This document shows positions 1-9,480 of a DNA stretch of 21,733 nucleotides, piece after piece (position 1 is the first letter of the stretch; each line of letters begins with the position of its first letter). The notes below the pieces were generated by a model. That model saw only the letters and a list, made by a program, of their open reading frames with translations. It did no database searches and was not told the DNA's origin. This DNA comes from Parvularia atlantis. Taxonomy: Eukaryota > Opisthokonta > Rotosphaerida. Location of the stretch: the NCBI GenBank assembly GCA_943704415.1, contig CALSCO010002049.1, forward strand, positions 1-21,733, read 5' to 3'. Position numbers and translations under genes: made by a program.

Positions 1-61
1 CCCCCCCCCCCCCTGTCGCTCCTTCCGGCCACGCTCACGCGCCGGCCCGCCGCGAACGCAG
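1..61 (+). other. 3' end of an intron of the RasGAP gene, with a C13 run
   Basis: These bases read as the tail of an intron: a CTCAC branch-like sequence near 34 and a CAG acceptor ending at 61, after which the RasGAP frame opens. The window begins with thirteen C in a row, followed by a pyrimidine-rich stretch. The donor lies outside the window. The homopolymer may be real low-complexity intron sequence or an assembly-edge artefact. Confidence 0.6.
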
Positions 62-2531
62 CACATCATCGCTGGCCAGGTGCAGCAGTCGACCGTGCCC
101 CAGGACATGTTCCGCCAGAACTCGTTCGTGACCAAGCTGCTTGGCGGCTACACCAAGTGCGCGCGCCGTTCACCGCCGCCCTCGCCGCCGCCCCTCACTG
201 AGCCGACGCTAGGCGCCACCACGGCCGGACGCACCTCGTCACGTGCCTCAAGGACATCCTGCGCGAGTACATGATCGAGGCCGAGGAGGACGGCTCGTTT
301 GAGCTGCGGCCCGAGGCGGTGCGCCGCGGTGCGCGGGCACGATCACGAGCGTGACGCTGAGCGCCGTGCAGATCTACCGCGCGATCGTCGGCGACGCGTT
401 CAACAACAACATGACCGAGGAGGAGATGGAGGCGCACCCGGGCGTGCAGCAGCGGCAGCGCCACGGTGCGTCTCCAGCCGCGCGCCCTAAGATGCCCGCG
501 CGCTGACCACGCGCCGCACACAGCCAAGGAGCGCGTCGAGTTTTACGCTTGGAAGGTCCTGTGCATCCTCAAGGACAACCTGCCGTCGATGCCGTTCGGG
601 ATGCGCTACATCTGCAAGCAGATGCTCGTGTGCGTGCGCGGCACAGTCCCGCACCTCTCAGCGCTAACAGCGCCCGCCGCGTCGCAGCCTCGCGTCCAAA
701 AAGTTTGAGCTCAACGAGAAGCAGCGCTTCACGCTCATCTCGTCGTTCATCATCCTGCGCTACTTCAACCCGGCCATCCTTGTGCCCGATGCGTTCGGTC
801 TGGCCGATCGCGACTTTGGCGGCGCGATGCGGCGGTCGTTGACGCTGGTGCGTGCCTGGCCGTGCGCACTTGACGCTACCTAACGACTCTGCTGGCGCAG
901 CTCACCAAGGTGCTTCAAAGCTACGCCAACGAGATCGTCTTTGGCGGCAAGGAGTCGTTCATGGCCGTTTTCAACGAGAGCCGCGACACGGGTGTGCAGT
1001 TCCTGAAGGAGTACTGCTTCATGGTGGCCGACGTGCCCGAGCCGCACGACTACTACGCGGTGCGTGCGCGCGCGGCCTCCACGTCGCCGTCGCGCTCACA
1101 CGTCGCCGGCCAGACCGTCGCCAACCTGCCGCAGCGCAAGGACGAGATGGCCATCTTCCAGAACACGACCATCACCATGTCGCCCAACGAGCTGTACACG
1201 ATCCACCGGCTCATCGCAAGCCACAAGGCCGACCTGGTGCGGCGCACGCGGCCCGCTGCACCCGCGGCCGTGCTGATACACGCATGCACATGCACAGATC
1301 CCGCCACATCACCCGCTCGGCTTCTTCCTCGACCAGCTCGGCGCCGTGCCCGACAAGGTGCCGCGCGCCGAGGACAAGTTTTTCGCGATCCAGCTCGCGA
1401 GCGGCGACGATGAGGGTGTGCTTGCGCCGTCCGTCTGACCGCACCTTTGCCGAGTGCCTGTGCTGCACAGGGGCCTTGGCCGAGCAGAAGGACGCGACGC
1501 GGGCCCTGCGCGCGGCCGCCGAGGCGCTCGCCAACGTGCTCGTGCAGATCGGCGTGGACGCGCTATCCCCGCCGGCCGAGCTGACGCAGACGACGTCCAA
1601 CCTGCTGCCGTGGCTGCAGCAGCTGGTCCGGCGGCCGCGTGCCGGTGCTCGCTTCGACACTTACCCACGCGCGCACGCGACGCAGGCCGCCGCCGACAAC
1701 GCCAAGCGCCCGCTCGTCGACCTGGCTTTCAAGGCGATGGCCAAGCTGCCGTCCGAGGCACGCACCGATGCGGCGCTGCTGGGCGAGACGGACCGGGTGC
1801 GCGCGAGTTGGGGCACCGGTGCGCTGGTGGCTGACACGCGCACCCGCGGCGGCAGTTTGTGCTGTACCGCCAGGCGTACCGCTCGTCGCTGGCCAAGGAG
1901 AAGCTCGAGATGGCCAAGTCGATCAAGACGCTGCAGAGTGAGGTATGTGCGCACGCACCATGCCGCGACGCGGCCTGCTGCTGAGCGTGCAAACGCACTT
2001 TGCCTCATAGGTCGACCAGGTCAGCGCGGACCTCTCGCTCTGGCAGATATACGTCAACAACATCGTCCAGAGCACGTTCAAGGCCAAGCTGGCGTCGAAG
2101 CGGTGCGGCCCGCAGAGCGCGCTGCCGGCAGACCGCGCGCTCACCACACGCCGCGTGCACAGCGAGTACATGAACACGATGATGGTTGGGCCGTACGAGT
2201 ACACGTTTGCGCAGCTGGAAAAGGCCGGGTGTTTTGTGTCGACCGACAACCTCGACGCGTCCGTGCGCAGGAACGCGGTCTTTGTGCTGGCGACGGCGGA
2301 CGCGGGCGTGGTCGAGATGGTCGTGCGGGTGCGCGCCGTGCTCCTGCCGCGCTCGCCGCTGACGTTGCGCACGCGCGCGCGCAGATCGGCAACAAGGAGT
2401 CGCGGCCGCTGCGCCTCAGCGTGCTCAACCTGCTCGACCTGCTTGTGACGCAGGACCACATCAAGATCGAGGTGTTTTTGTTCGACATCCGCGGGCTGTG
2501 CGCGTTCCTCAACGGCGAGCTGTGCGGCTGA
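62..2531 (+). CDS. RasGAP protein with RasGAP C-terminal domain (5' truncated)
   Basis: GTPase-activating protein for Ras-type small GTPases, acting at membranes or cortex. Fourteen exons close in frame: 62-156, 213-318, 372-465, 524-629, 688-847, 901-1059, 1114-1236, 1298-1415, 1471-1625, 1686-1796, 1856-1942, 2011-2102, 2163-2328, 2385-2531, giving 572 residues before the stop. The first exon holds DMFRQNSFVTK, where the Arg (codon 113-115) sits where catalytic RasGAPs carry the arginine finger. Exon 5 holds the second signature, ILRYFNPAI (about 751-779). From about 2011 the sequence matches the RasGAP_C domain shared with IQGAPs, including IEVFLFDIRGLCAFLN just before the stop. IQGAPs themselves lack the finger Arg, so this looks like a catalytically competent RasGAP of the S. 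pombe Gap1 / Dictyostelium type rather than an IQGAP. The N-terminus, and hence any calponin-homology or IQ region, is outside the window. It converges on the cyclin gene with 79 bp between stops. Confidence 0.85.
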
Positions 2532-2610
2532 GCCGTGTGCCGAGTAAGCGTCCGCGCGTGTGCGGACTTGCGTTGTGTGGCCCGTGTTCCATGTGCTCCC
2601 ACCCCCTCTG

Positions 2611-3525
2611 TCACACCAACCGCAATGCCAGGTCGTCGTCGCCTTTGTCGCCATCGTCGGCCTCGTCGCCGTCGTCCTCGCGCTCGCTCTCGGCCACGCC
2701 GTCCCGGCGCTCCCACCGCTTGTACCGCTCGAGCTGCGTGTCGGCGAGGGCGCGCAGCCGGTCGGTGTCGGCGTCGACGAGGCGCAGCCACTGGCCCGGG
2801 TGTGCCGCGATCAGCCGCGACAACGGGTGGCCAGCACGGCGGCGCACGCTGCGGTCGGGCGCGACGTTCGGGTGCGCGTCCAGCGCGCACAGCAGGGCGG
2901 CGGCGGCGAGGTTCGCGGGCGGGTGGGCGATGCAGCCGCGGGTCGTGTGGCTGCGCGACATGGCACGTGAGGGAACGTGCGCGCCGAGACGATCGGGATG
3001 CGGGCGCACAGGTCGTTGAGCAGCGCCCAGGCCATCTGCACGACGCTGCGCAGCGCCGGCGTCACGTCGCGGCCGAGCGCGGCGGCGGCGAGGGCGACGA
3101 GGCGCGCGTGGGGCGGGTCGGGCGGGGCGCCGACGTCGAAGCGGAGCAGGCGCAGGACGAGCAGCTCGGCGCGGACGACGCGGTCGTGCAGGTCCCAGTA
3201 GGCCGGCCCGATCTGCAGCGGCGGCGCGGGCGGCGGGCGGGCGAGGCGGTGGGCGACGTTGAGCACGTCGCGCAGCTTGCGCGGGACCTCGTGCGTCTTG
3301 ACTGCGAGCCACACGCACGCGGCCGCGCGCAGCCCGCCCCGCGGCACCACGCGGCGCACGGGGTCGGCGGCGGCGCAGCGGTGCAGCAGCACGAGCGCCG
3401 CCGCCGTGACGTGCGCGGGCCTGGCGGGCGATGTCGGTCAGGCGAAGGGTGCAGCACGGGGCACGGGCGGCGCACAGGTCGAGGCGGTGCGCCAGGCCGC
3501 GCGCAAACACGACGTCGCGCCGCAT
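2611..3525 (-). CDS. Cyclin of the L/Q/K transcriptional type
   Basis: Regulatory subunit expected to activate a CDK10/11/12-class kinase in transcription and RNA splicing control, in the nucleus. Three exons (3525-3476, 3420-3010, 2950-2611) give 266 residues. The first cyclin box contains AHVTAAALVLLHR, then KTHEVPRKLRDVLNVAHRL, very like the KIEEAPRRIRDVINVFHRL of cyclin L, then YWDLHDRVVRAELLVLRLLR, which resembles cyclin Q. The second box includes SVVQMAWALLNDL and HPPANLAAAALLCALDA. The C-terminus is a short acidic tail (Asp/Glu-rich) without the RS repeats of animal cyclin L. The start is the first ATG before the cyclin box; a further upstream exon is possible, since cyclin L usually has a longer N-terminus. 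The upstream space to the next gene on the same strand is only 99 bp. Cyclin L versus Q cannot be settled by eye. A CDK11 gene, the usual cyclin L partner, lies 4.3 kb away. Confidence 0.8.
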   Translation of the reverse strand: MRRDVVFARGLAHRLDLCAARAPCCTLRLTDIARQARARHGGGARAAAPLRRRRPRAPRGAAGRAARGRVRVARSQDARGPAQAARRAQRRPPPRPPAARAAAADRAGLLGPARPRRPRRAARPAPAPLRRRRPARPAPRAPRRPRRRRARPRRDAGAAQRRADGLGAAQRPVRPHPDRLGAHVPSRAMSRSHTTRGCIAHPPANLAAAALLCALDAHPNVAPDRSVRRRAGHPLSRLIAAHPGQWLRLVDADTDRLRALADTQLERYKRWERRDGVAESEREDDGDEADDGDKGDDDLALRLV

Positions 3526-3624
3526 GGATCAGCTGAACAGAGCCCAGGGAAGGGACACAAACGACTGACTGAGGCAGTGCGCGGGATGCGGAAGACCGAC
3601 TCGGAGACACGGCCGTGACGACGG

Positions 3625-4329
3625 TCAGAACGAGGCAGCGCCGGGCAGCAGCGCCACGGCCGCCGACACGAGCAGCAGGGCGATCGACACCGCCGAAGAC
3701 GACGAAGACGAGCCGCTCGTGGACCAGTTCCAGCACGCGCTCATGTACGAGCTCGTGCCCGACACCTCGGTGCAGGTGGTTGGCACAGCCACCAACGCGC
3801 ACGCGGCGCTGGAGCAGGTCGTATCCGTGATCGGGCACTTCTTGGCGTACGGCACGCCGTCGATGCAGACGTACTGCCAGCGCGGATGCTTCGGTCAGCA
3901 ACAGCCTGCCACCCCGGGCCTGTTTGTGCGCACCTGCGCATACTTGTTGTCGGTCGTCTCCAAGCACTTGTCGGTGAAGATCTGGGCAAGGGATGGCACG
4001 CCAGAGCAGTCGCTTGTGTCGTAGTTGTACAGGAACGTCATGACGCAGGGCCACAACATACGACCGTGACGAGAAGCAGAGCCCGGGGCGTCGCGGGTGC
4101 ACGCCTGCGCGCTGCAGGCTGCGAGCGCAATACAAAGACGTTCAGCACGATCACACGCGCGATGTCAAGGATCTCCGGCGTCGCCACTTGCACGACGTAG
4201 ACCCGTGAAGTACTAGTAGTACGTCTTCTGCTCGTACACCACGGCGAGGGCGGGCGTGGCGATGAGGGCGAACGAGAGGGCGAGGGCGAGGGCGACCAGT
4301 GCAACGAGTCCGGCGGCGTGGCGAGCCAT
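3625..4329 (-). CDS. Small secreted or membrane-anchored Cys-rich protein, function unknown
   Basis: Not a family I recognise. The ATG at 4329 opens a classic signal peptide (MARHAAGLVALVALALALSF, then a small-residue cleavage region). The downstream exons are clear: one ending at 3934 with FLYNYDTSDCSGVPSLAQIF, a 45-bp intron 3889-3933, and a last exon 3888-3625 with HPRWQYVCIDGVPYAKKC and about a dozen Cys in all. The C-terminus is a Ser run followed by a hydrophobic segment (AVSIALLLVSAAVALL), suggesting a GPI-anchor signal or a terminal transmembrane helix. The first exon junction is unresolved: the signal-peptide exon meets an in-frame TAG at 4215-4213. A GTACTA donor at 4222 with an acceptor before 4111 avoids the stop and keeps frame, but makes a 111-bp intron, longer than any other here. 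It is divergent from the VPS41-like gene. Confidence 0.6.
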
Positions 4330-4574
4330 GGCAGTGACACGGCGTGGTCGGCCGAGTCTGCGCGGCCGCGACAGAGACGTTTCAGACTTGAGCGGCAGTT
4401 TGCGAGAGTTAGAAGCAAGCAGCTGGAACTTGCCAACCCCCGGGCCAGGCTGCGTGGCCCTCGTGCACCCGCGGCACGCCCAGCATGGGCTTGCCAACCC
4501 TCGTGCGGCGCGCCGTCCGGTCCGACCTCACTGTGCCAAGAGCGCGGCACGTGACCTCCTCGACTTTCGATAGA
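4330..4574. promoter_or_regulatory. Divergent promoter region of the Cys-rich protein and VPS41-like genes
   Basis: These 245 bp lie between two start codons facing outward. They contain an exact 11-bp direct repeat CTTGCCAACCC at 4429-4439 and 4490-4500, and a CACGTGAC E-box at 4548-4555, only 20 bp before the VPS41-like ATG. No TATA box is evident. The E-box and the CTTGCC core recur in the other short divergent promoter (9865-10079). Function is inferred from position only. Confidence 0.45.
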
Positions 4575-7500
4575 ATGACAGCGGCATCGGAGGCGGAGGC
4601 GGCTGCGGCGCTGCTTCGCGGGCAGGTCGCGCCGGGCTTCGCGGGCCCGCTGCGCGGCGGTGGCGGCGGCGAGCGGGTGACGTGCGCGGCGGCGGCGGCG
4701 TCGTTTGTGATCGTCGGCACGGATCGCGGGCACCTGCTCGTGTACGACACGCAGGTGCGCGCCGGCGGCAGCGGATGCAAGAGCCAAACTGATGGATGCG
4801 CAGGGCACGTACGTCGCGCGCCTCGGCCTGCTGCACGGCGGCGGTGGCGGCGCGATCACGGCGATCACGGTCGCGGCGGGCGCGGGGCTCGTCGTGGCCG
4901 CGGCGGAAGGCGGCGGGCCGCTGATGGCGCTCGACTGGGCGCGCAACACGGCGCACGAGCTCGGCCCGCCGCCGCGCGACGCTCGGGCCGTCACCGCGCT
5001 CGCTGTCAGCGCCGACTTTTCGCTCGTGGCCGGCGTGCTCTATATCGGCACGGCTGGCGGCGGGCTCGTTCGGCGCGCAAAGGGTGCAGCGTTGCCGGCC
5101 CACTGATCGGTGGTGTGCGACGGGCACTCACGAGCCGCGCACGCGCACACAGGCCTCGTCTTCAGCTACAACGACACGACACTGTTCACGCGCGCGTCGC
5201 TCGAGGCGCCCGCGCACACCGTCGGCCTCTATGCCGGGCCGGGAGCGGCGGCGCCTGCAGACCAGCCGGGCCTTGTCGCGCAGCTCGCGCCGATTGGGCC
5301 CGAGCGCATCGGGTGCGCGGCGTGCAGCGGCCGACTCTGTGGCTGCTGACCGCTCGGCGCAGCAACCTGACGCTGCTGCCGCCGTACGTCGTGTTCACGT
5401 GGCGCGACAGCGTGCACGTCTACTCAGAGGCGAAGCGCGCCCTGCTCGCCCGCTTTGTGCGGCCGGCGGCCGAGGACGCCGAGTTCGCGTACGGTGCGCG
5501 GCCGCCCTCGACTTCTGCCGCTGGCGCTGGCTGTGACGCGTGCGTGAGCGCAGACATCGACGTCGTCTTCACGCCGCGCCACTTTGTGATCAAGTACGGC
5601 GCCTCGCTCTACTTCTGCCTGCGCGACACCGACAGCGTCCCGTTCAAGGTGCAGTACCACTACCAGGCCACGCGCGAGATCCTCGGCACACACCTGCTCA
5701 GCGACAACCTTGTGCGCCGCCCTCGCCGCGCCGTCTGCGCCCGCTTTACTGACACGCATCCGCCGCGCCAGCTGATGGTCCTCACGGTCCAGGACGTGCC
5801 CGTGCCCGCGCCCGACCAGGAAAACACGCCACACGCGCACGAGAATGGTACTGCGCACGCAAAGCACACGCACGCATGCTACGTGTCGCTGCTTGCGGTG
5901 CCCGAGATGGTCCAGGTCGGCGGCACGGCGATCCCGGGCTCAAGCGAGGCGTCGCGGCTCGTATGCATCCGCTCGGCGCTGTGCGCGCGCCCACCGGTGC
6001 GTCTCGCGTCGCGTGCCCTGTCGGACCGCGTGCTGACGTGCAGCAGGACACGCCGCCCGCCGGCGAAGGGCCGCGCGCCCGGTCTGACACGGACGCGCCC
6101 ATCTACGACCGCCTCGTGGGTGCCGCGCTGCTTCACCCCTGTGCGGCTCATAACGGCGCGGCTGCAGACGTTTGTCTTTTTTGCCGACCAGCTGTTTATC
6201 CTGCGGCCGCTGCAGTTGGCCGAGCGGGTGCGCGCGGGCGCGCTGGGTGCGGTGCTGTCGTGGCTCACGGCGGGCGCGCGCAGGTGCTCGCGCTTGTGAC
6301 GCAGCACAAGTACCCGCAGGCGATGACACTCTGCCAGCGGCACAAGCGGTGCGCGCGTGCCGGGCTGCGTGGCCGCGCGTGGTGCGCTGATGGCCGCGCA
6401 GGCCGCAGGTGCTAATTGAGGTCGCGAACGAGTACGCGTGCCACCTCTGGCGCGAGAAGCGGTTTAACGAGGTGCGTGCGCCCGCCTGCATGACGCGCAG
6501 CCAGTGTCCCTCACGACGGCACGTATGGCGCACAGGCCATCCAGACCTGGGCCGAGTACGTCCTGCCGGCCGCCGGGTCCGATTACTGGACGGCGTTTGT
6601 GCTGCGGCTGGAGCGGGTGCGGCACACGTTGCGGCCCGCACGTCGGCCGCTGAAGTGTGTGCATGCACACGCCAGGCCGGCAAGATCACGCTGCTGGAGC
6701 CGTATCTGCCGTTCAACGACCGCTCGGTGCTCGCGCCCGAGATGTACGGCCGCGTGCTGCAGCACCACCTGGCGAGCAAGGTGCGCCACGTGCGCCGCGT
6801 GTGCCGTGCTGACAGTGCACGTGCCAGGACTATGCCGCGTTCCTCAACCGCGTCTCGCGCTGGCCGGTCGTGTACCCGGTCGACGAGGCGCTGCGGGCGG
6901 CGCTGAATGAGCTGCGGGCGATCCTCTTCCAGTTGCGCGCACCACGGCCTGTGTGCGCCCCTCGTTCACCAGCTCGGCGTCCCGCAGCACCGACGCGGCG
7001 CTCGTTGATCCTGAGGCCGACTCGATCAAGCAGCTCGCGCGTGCCGTCTTCAAGCTGCTCGACTTCCAGAACGCCAACCTCGAAGCCGTGGCCGTGCTGC
7101 GCGAGCTGAGTGCGGACGAGGCCGTCGACTTTGCCGCGACGCGCAACCTGTGGCCGCGCATCCTCGCAGGCGTCGAGAGCGAGTGTGCGGGCGACTCGGC
7201 GCGGCTCGGGTAGGCGTTCTGCGCGCGAAAACGTGGCGTGCTTACTTGCCGCGCACGCCCGTGCAGAACAAACATCGCGGCGGTGTTCGCAGTGCCGGCG
7301 TTGGTGCCGGCCGCCACGGCGCACTACCGCAGCCCGACTGAAGCGGTGACCCGTGAACAGTTTGAGCGCGCGCGAGAGGCGCAGCAGTGGCTGTGGGCGC
7401 GCTTCGCAACCGGCGCGCGCGACGAGCGCGACGAGCCGCTGCAGTGCACGCGCACGTTTGTCTTGCTCGTCGGCGGCGCGCAGCCATCCGCGCTCATGAA

Positions 7501-7844
7501 GGAGCTGGCCATGACGGCGACTGCGACCGGCGCGCAGCAGGTGCGCATCCCGCCGCGCACGTGCCTCGCCGGGGGTTGACGTTTTTTTTTTTGCGCAGAC
7601 GGCGCTGCTGGCCAAGGCGCTGGCGCACGTGCGGCCGCAGCTGCGCGAGCGCTTTGCCTTTGAGCTCGCAGCGCTAGACGCGTCCTCGAGCTTTGCGGGT
7701 GAGGCCTTGACCGCGCTGCAGGCGCGCAAGCGCGAGCGAGACGGCGACGGCGGCGCTGCGGGCGACGGACTTTGGCCGCAGGAGGACGCCGTACTGGCCC
7801 GACTGACCCAGCCCCGCGCGGCTGCGCCCAAAGGCATCTTCTAA
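4575..7844 (+). CDS. VPS41-like subunit of the HOPS vacuole/lysosome tethering complex
   Basis: VPS41 links late endosomes, AP-3 vesicles and the vacuole and binds Rab7/Ypt7. Sixteen exons close in frame: 4575-4754, 4804-5083, 5153-5312, 5363-5493, 5554-5711, 5772-5960, 6044-6115, 6168-6227, 6284-6348, 6402-6471, 6536-6616, 6676-6780, 6828-6931, 6973-7209 (or from 6988), 7267-7540, 7599-7844; about 803 residues. The N-terminal third is a beta-propeller (FVIVGTDRGHLLVYDTQ). A helical CHCR-like solenoid begins near residue 390. Its best match to VPS41 is LLEPYLPFND, then LAPEMYGRVLQHHL, then FLNRVSRWP (residues about 490-530). The last 170 residues do not show the C-terminal RING seen in many VPS41 proteins and end in a charged, Ala-rich tail. 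The last intron contains a T11 tract (7582-7592). A different propeller-solenoid subunit (VPS8, VPS39) is the main alternative. The stop lies 5 bp from the CDK11 stop. Confidence 0.7.
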
Positions 7845-7849
7845 CTAGC

Positions 7850-9449
7850 TTACATTGGACCGAAAGATAGCCTAAACTCGGGCGCGGTCGGGGCAAAGAC
7901 GCCGTAGCGGTCGCGCGCCTCGCGGATGTACTCTTCCTCGTCGTCGTCGGTCGCGGCCTGCGCATGCACAAGATCAGCTGGCCATGCGCAGCCGTGTCGG
8001 GCGCTGTACGCACCGGCTTGTTGGGCGCGCTCGGGCTGTCGTGCACGCGCGCCTTCTTGGTGCGCAGCTCGGCGCGGCTGGGCCAGGTCGGAAACATGGA
8101 CGGGTCTTTGGGCAGGGGCCGCTCGGAAAAGTACGGGTGGCGCAGGGCCTGGTCGGCAGCGATGCGGCGTGCGGGGTCGTACGCGAGCATGCGGCCGAGC
8201 AGATCAATCGTGTTGGGCGTGACGAGGTCCTTCGTGACCGAGTCGCTCGTAAAGTGTTGCGACAGGAAGTTGTACGGCTGCGGCTGGAACGTGAGCTGCG
8301 GCAGCGTCCGTCAAAGTGTGCGGCGGGGCGCAGTGCGTGCGGCGTGCCTTGCGCGAGTGCGGCAGCTTGTCAAAGTCCGGCCAGATCTCACTCGTCGGCT
8401 TGCCCAGCAGCGCAAAGATCTTTTGCAGCTGCGAGAGCGAGCGCGCGTCAGGCCGCCGAGCACGGAGCTGGGCCGCACGCGTGCCTGGTCCAGCTCGCCG
8501 GACCCGGGAAACAGCGGCCGCTTCTGGATCAGCTCGGCAAAAATGCACCCGACCGCCCACATGTCGATCGCGGTCGTGTACGTGAGTGCGCCCAGCAGCA
8601 GCTCCGGCGCGCGGTACCTGCGCGTGCGCGGCGTCGGAAGGCAGTGGGGCATTGCGGCCGCGCACCACAGCGTCACGACCAGCGGCGTCATCTTGCCCAT
8701 CGGGTCGCCAAACAGCCGCGCGAGGCCAAAGTCGCCCAGCTGCCGCTGCGTCAGGCGCCTCACGCCATAGGTGGGCGCACCTTGAGCTCGCCGCGGTTGG
8801 TGAAGAGCATGTTGGACGTCTTGAGGTCGCGGTGAATGATCCAGTTGTCGTGCAGGTGCCCGACGGCCTGGAGCTGTCGTTTGCTCAGCGGCCAGCTCGT
8901 GCGAGATTCCAGCGCGCGTACCAGCTGCTGAATGATCGTCTTGACCTCGGACGGGCGGAACGGCGCTGACATGGTCTCCATCAGGTACTTGAGGTCGTGC
9001 TCGACAAAGTCCATGACGATGAAGATCTGCGCCCGTGTGCGTGGGTGAATGGGGGCGCGAGCGCAGGCACGACGCGCACCTGGTCGATGCTGTCGCCCAC
9101 GACGATCTCGCGCACGTTGACGATGTGCCGGTGCTTGGCCAGCAGCAGCGTGTTGATCTCGCGCAGCGACGTGATCGGGAAGCCCTCCTGCGCTCGCGTC
9201 GACGACGGCGCGCACACGACGGGCGAAAGCGCACCCGCTCTTTCTCAATCTTGAGCCGCTTGAGCGCAACAATGTCGCCCGTCGCCTTGTCGCGCGCGCG
9301 GTACACGACGCCGTACGCGCCCTGTCCGCGCCCCTCAGCACAAGACACTCACAAAGCACGTGCGACGCACCTCGTCGATCTTGTTAAGCTTCTCGTAGTG
9401 GTCCACCGAGCGGCACCCCGCCAGCACCGGCATCGCCCCGCGCCCGCCC

Positions 9450-9480
<31 letters not shown>

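Noticed and set aside
1-13. C13 run as a telomere
   Set aside because: A single homopolymer is not a telomeric repeat array, and it lies inside the RasGAP gene.
319-349. A 31-bp intron in RasGAP ending at the first AG (349)
   Set aside because: It breaks the reading frame. The 53-bp intron 319-371, ending GTGCAG, keeps the frame and gives EAIYRAIV as in related GAP domains.
852-2531. A 559-codon plus-strand open frame
   Set aside because: It crosses several introns of the RasGAP gene and reads most exons out of phase. The spliced chain matches the family much better.
7324-8190. Long minus-strand frame over the VPS41-like 3' end and the CDK11 end
   Set aside because: Only its first part is the CDK11 exon ending at 8014; beyond that it reads through an intron and antisense to VPS41 exons. 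High G+C suppresses stop codons in shadow frames.
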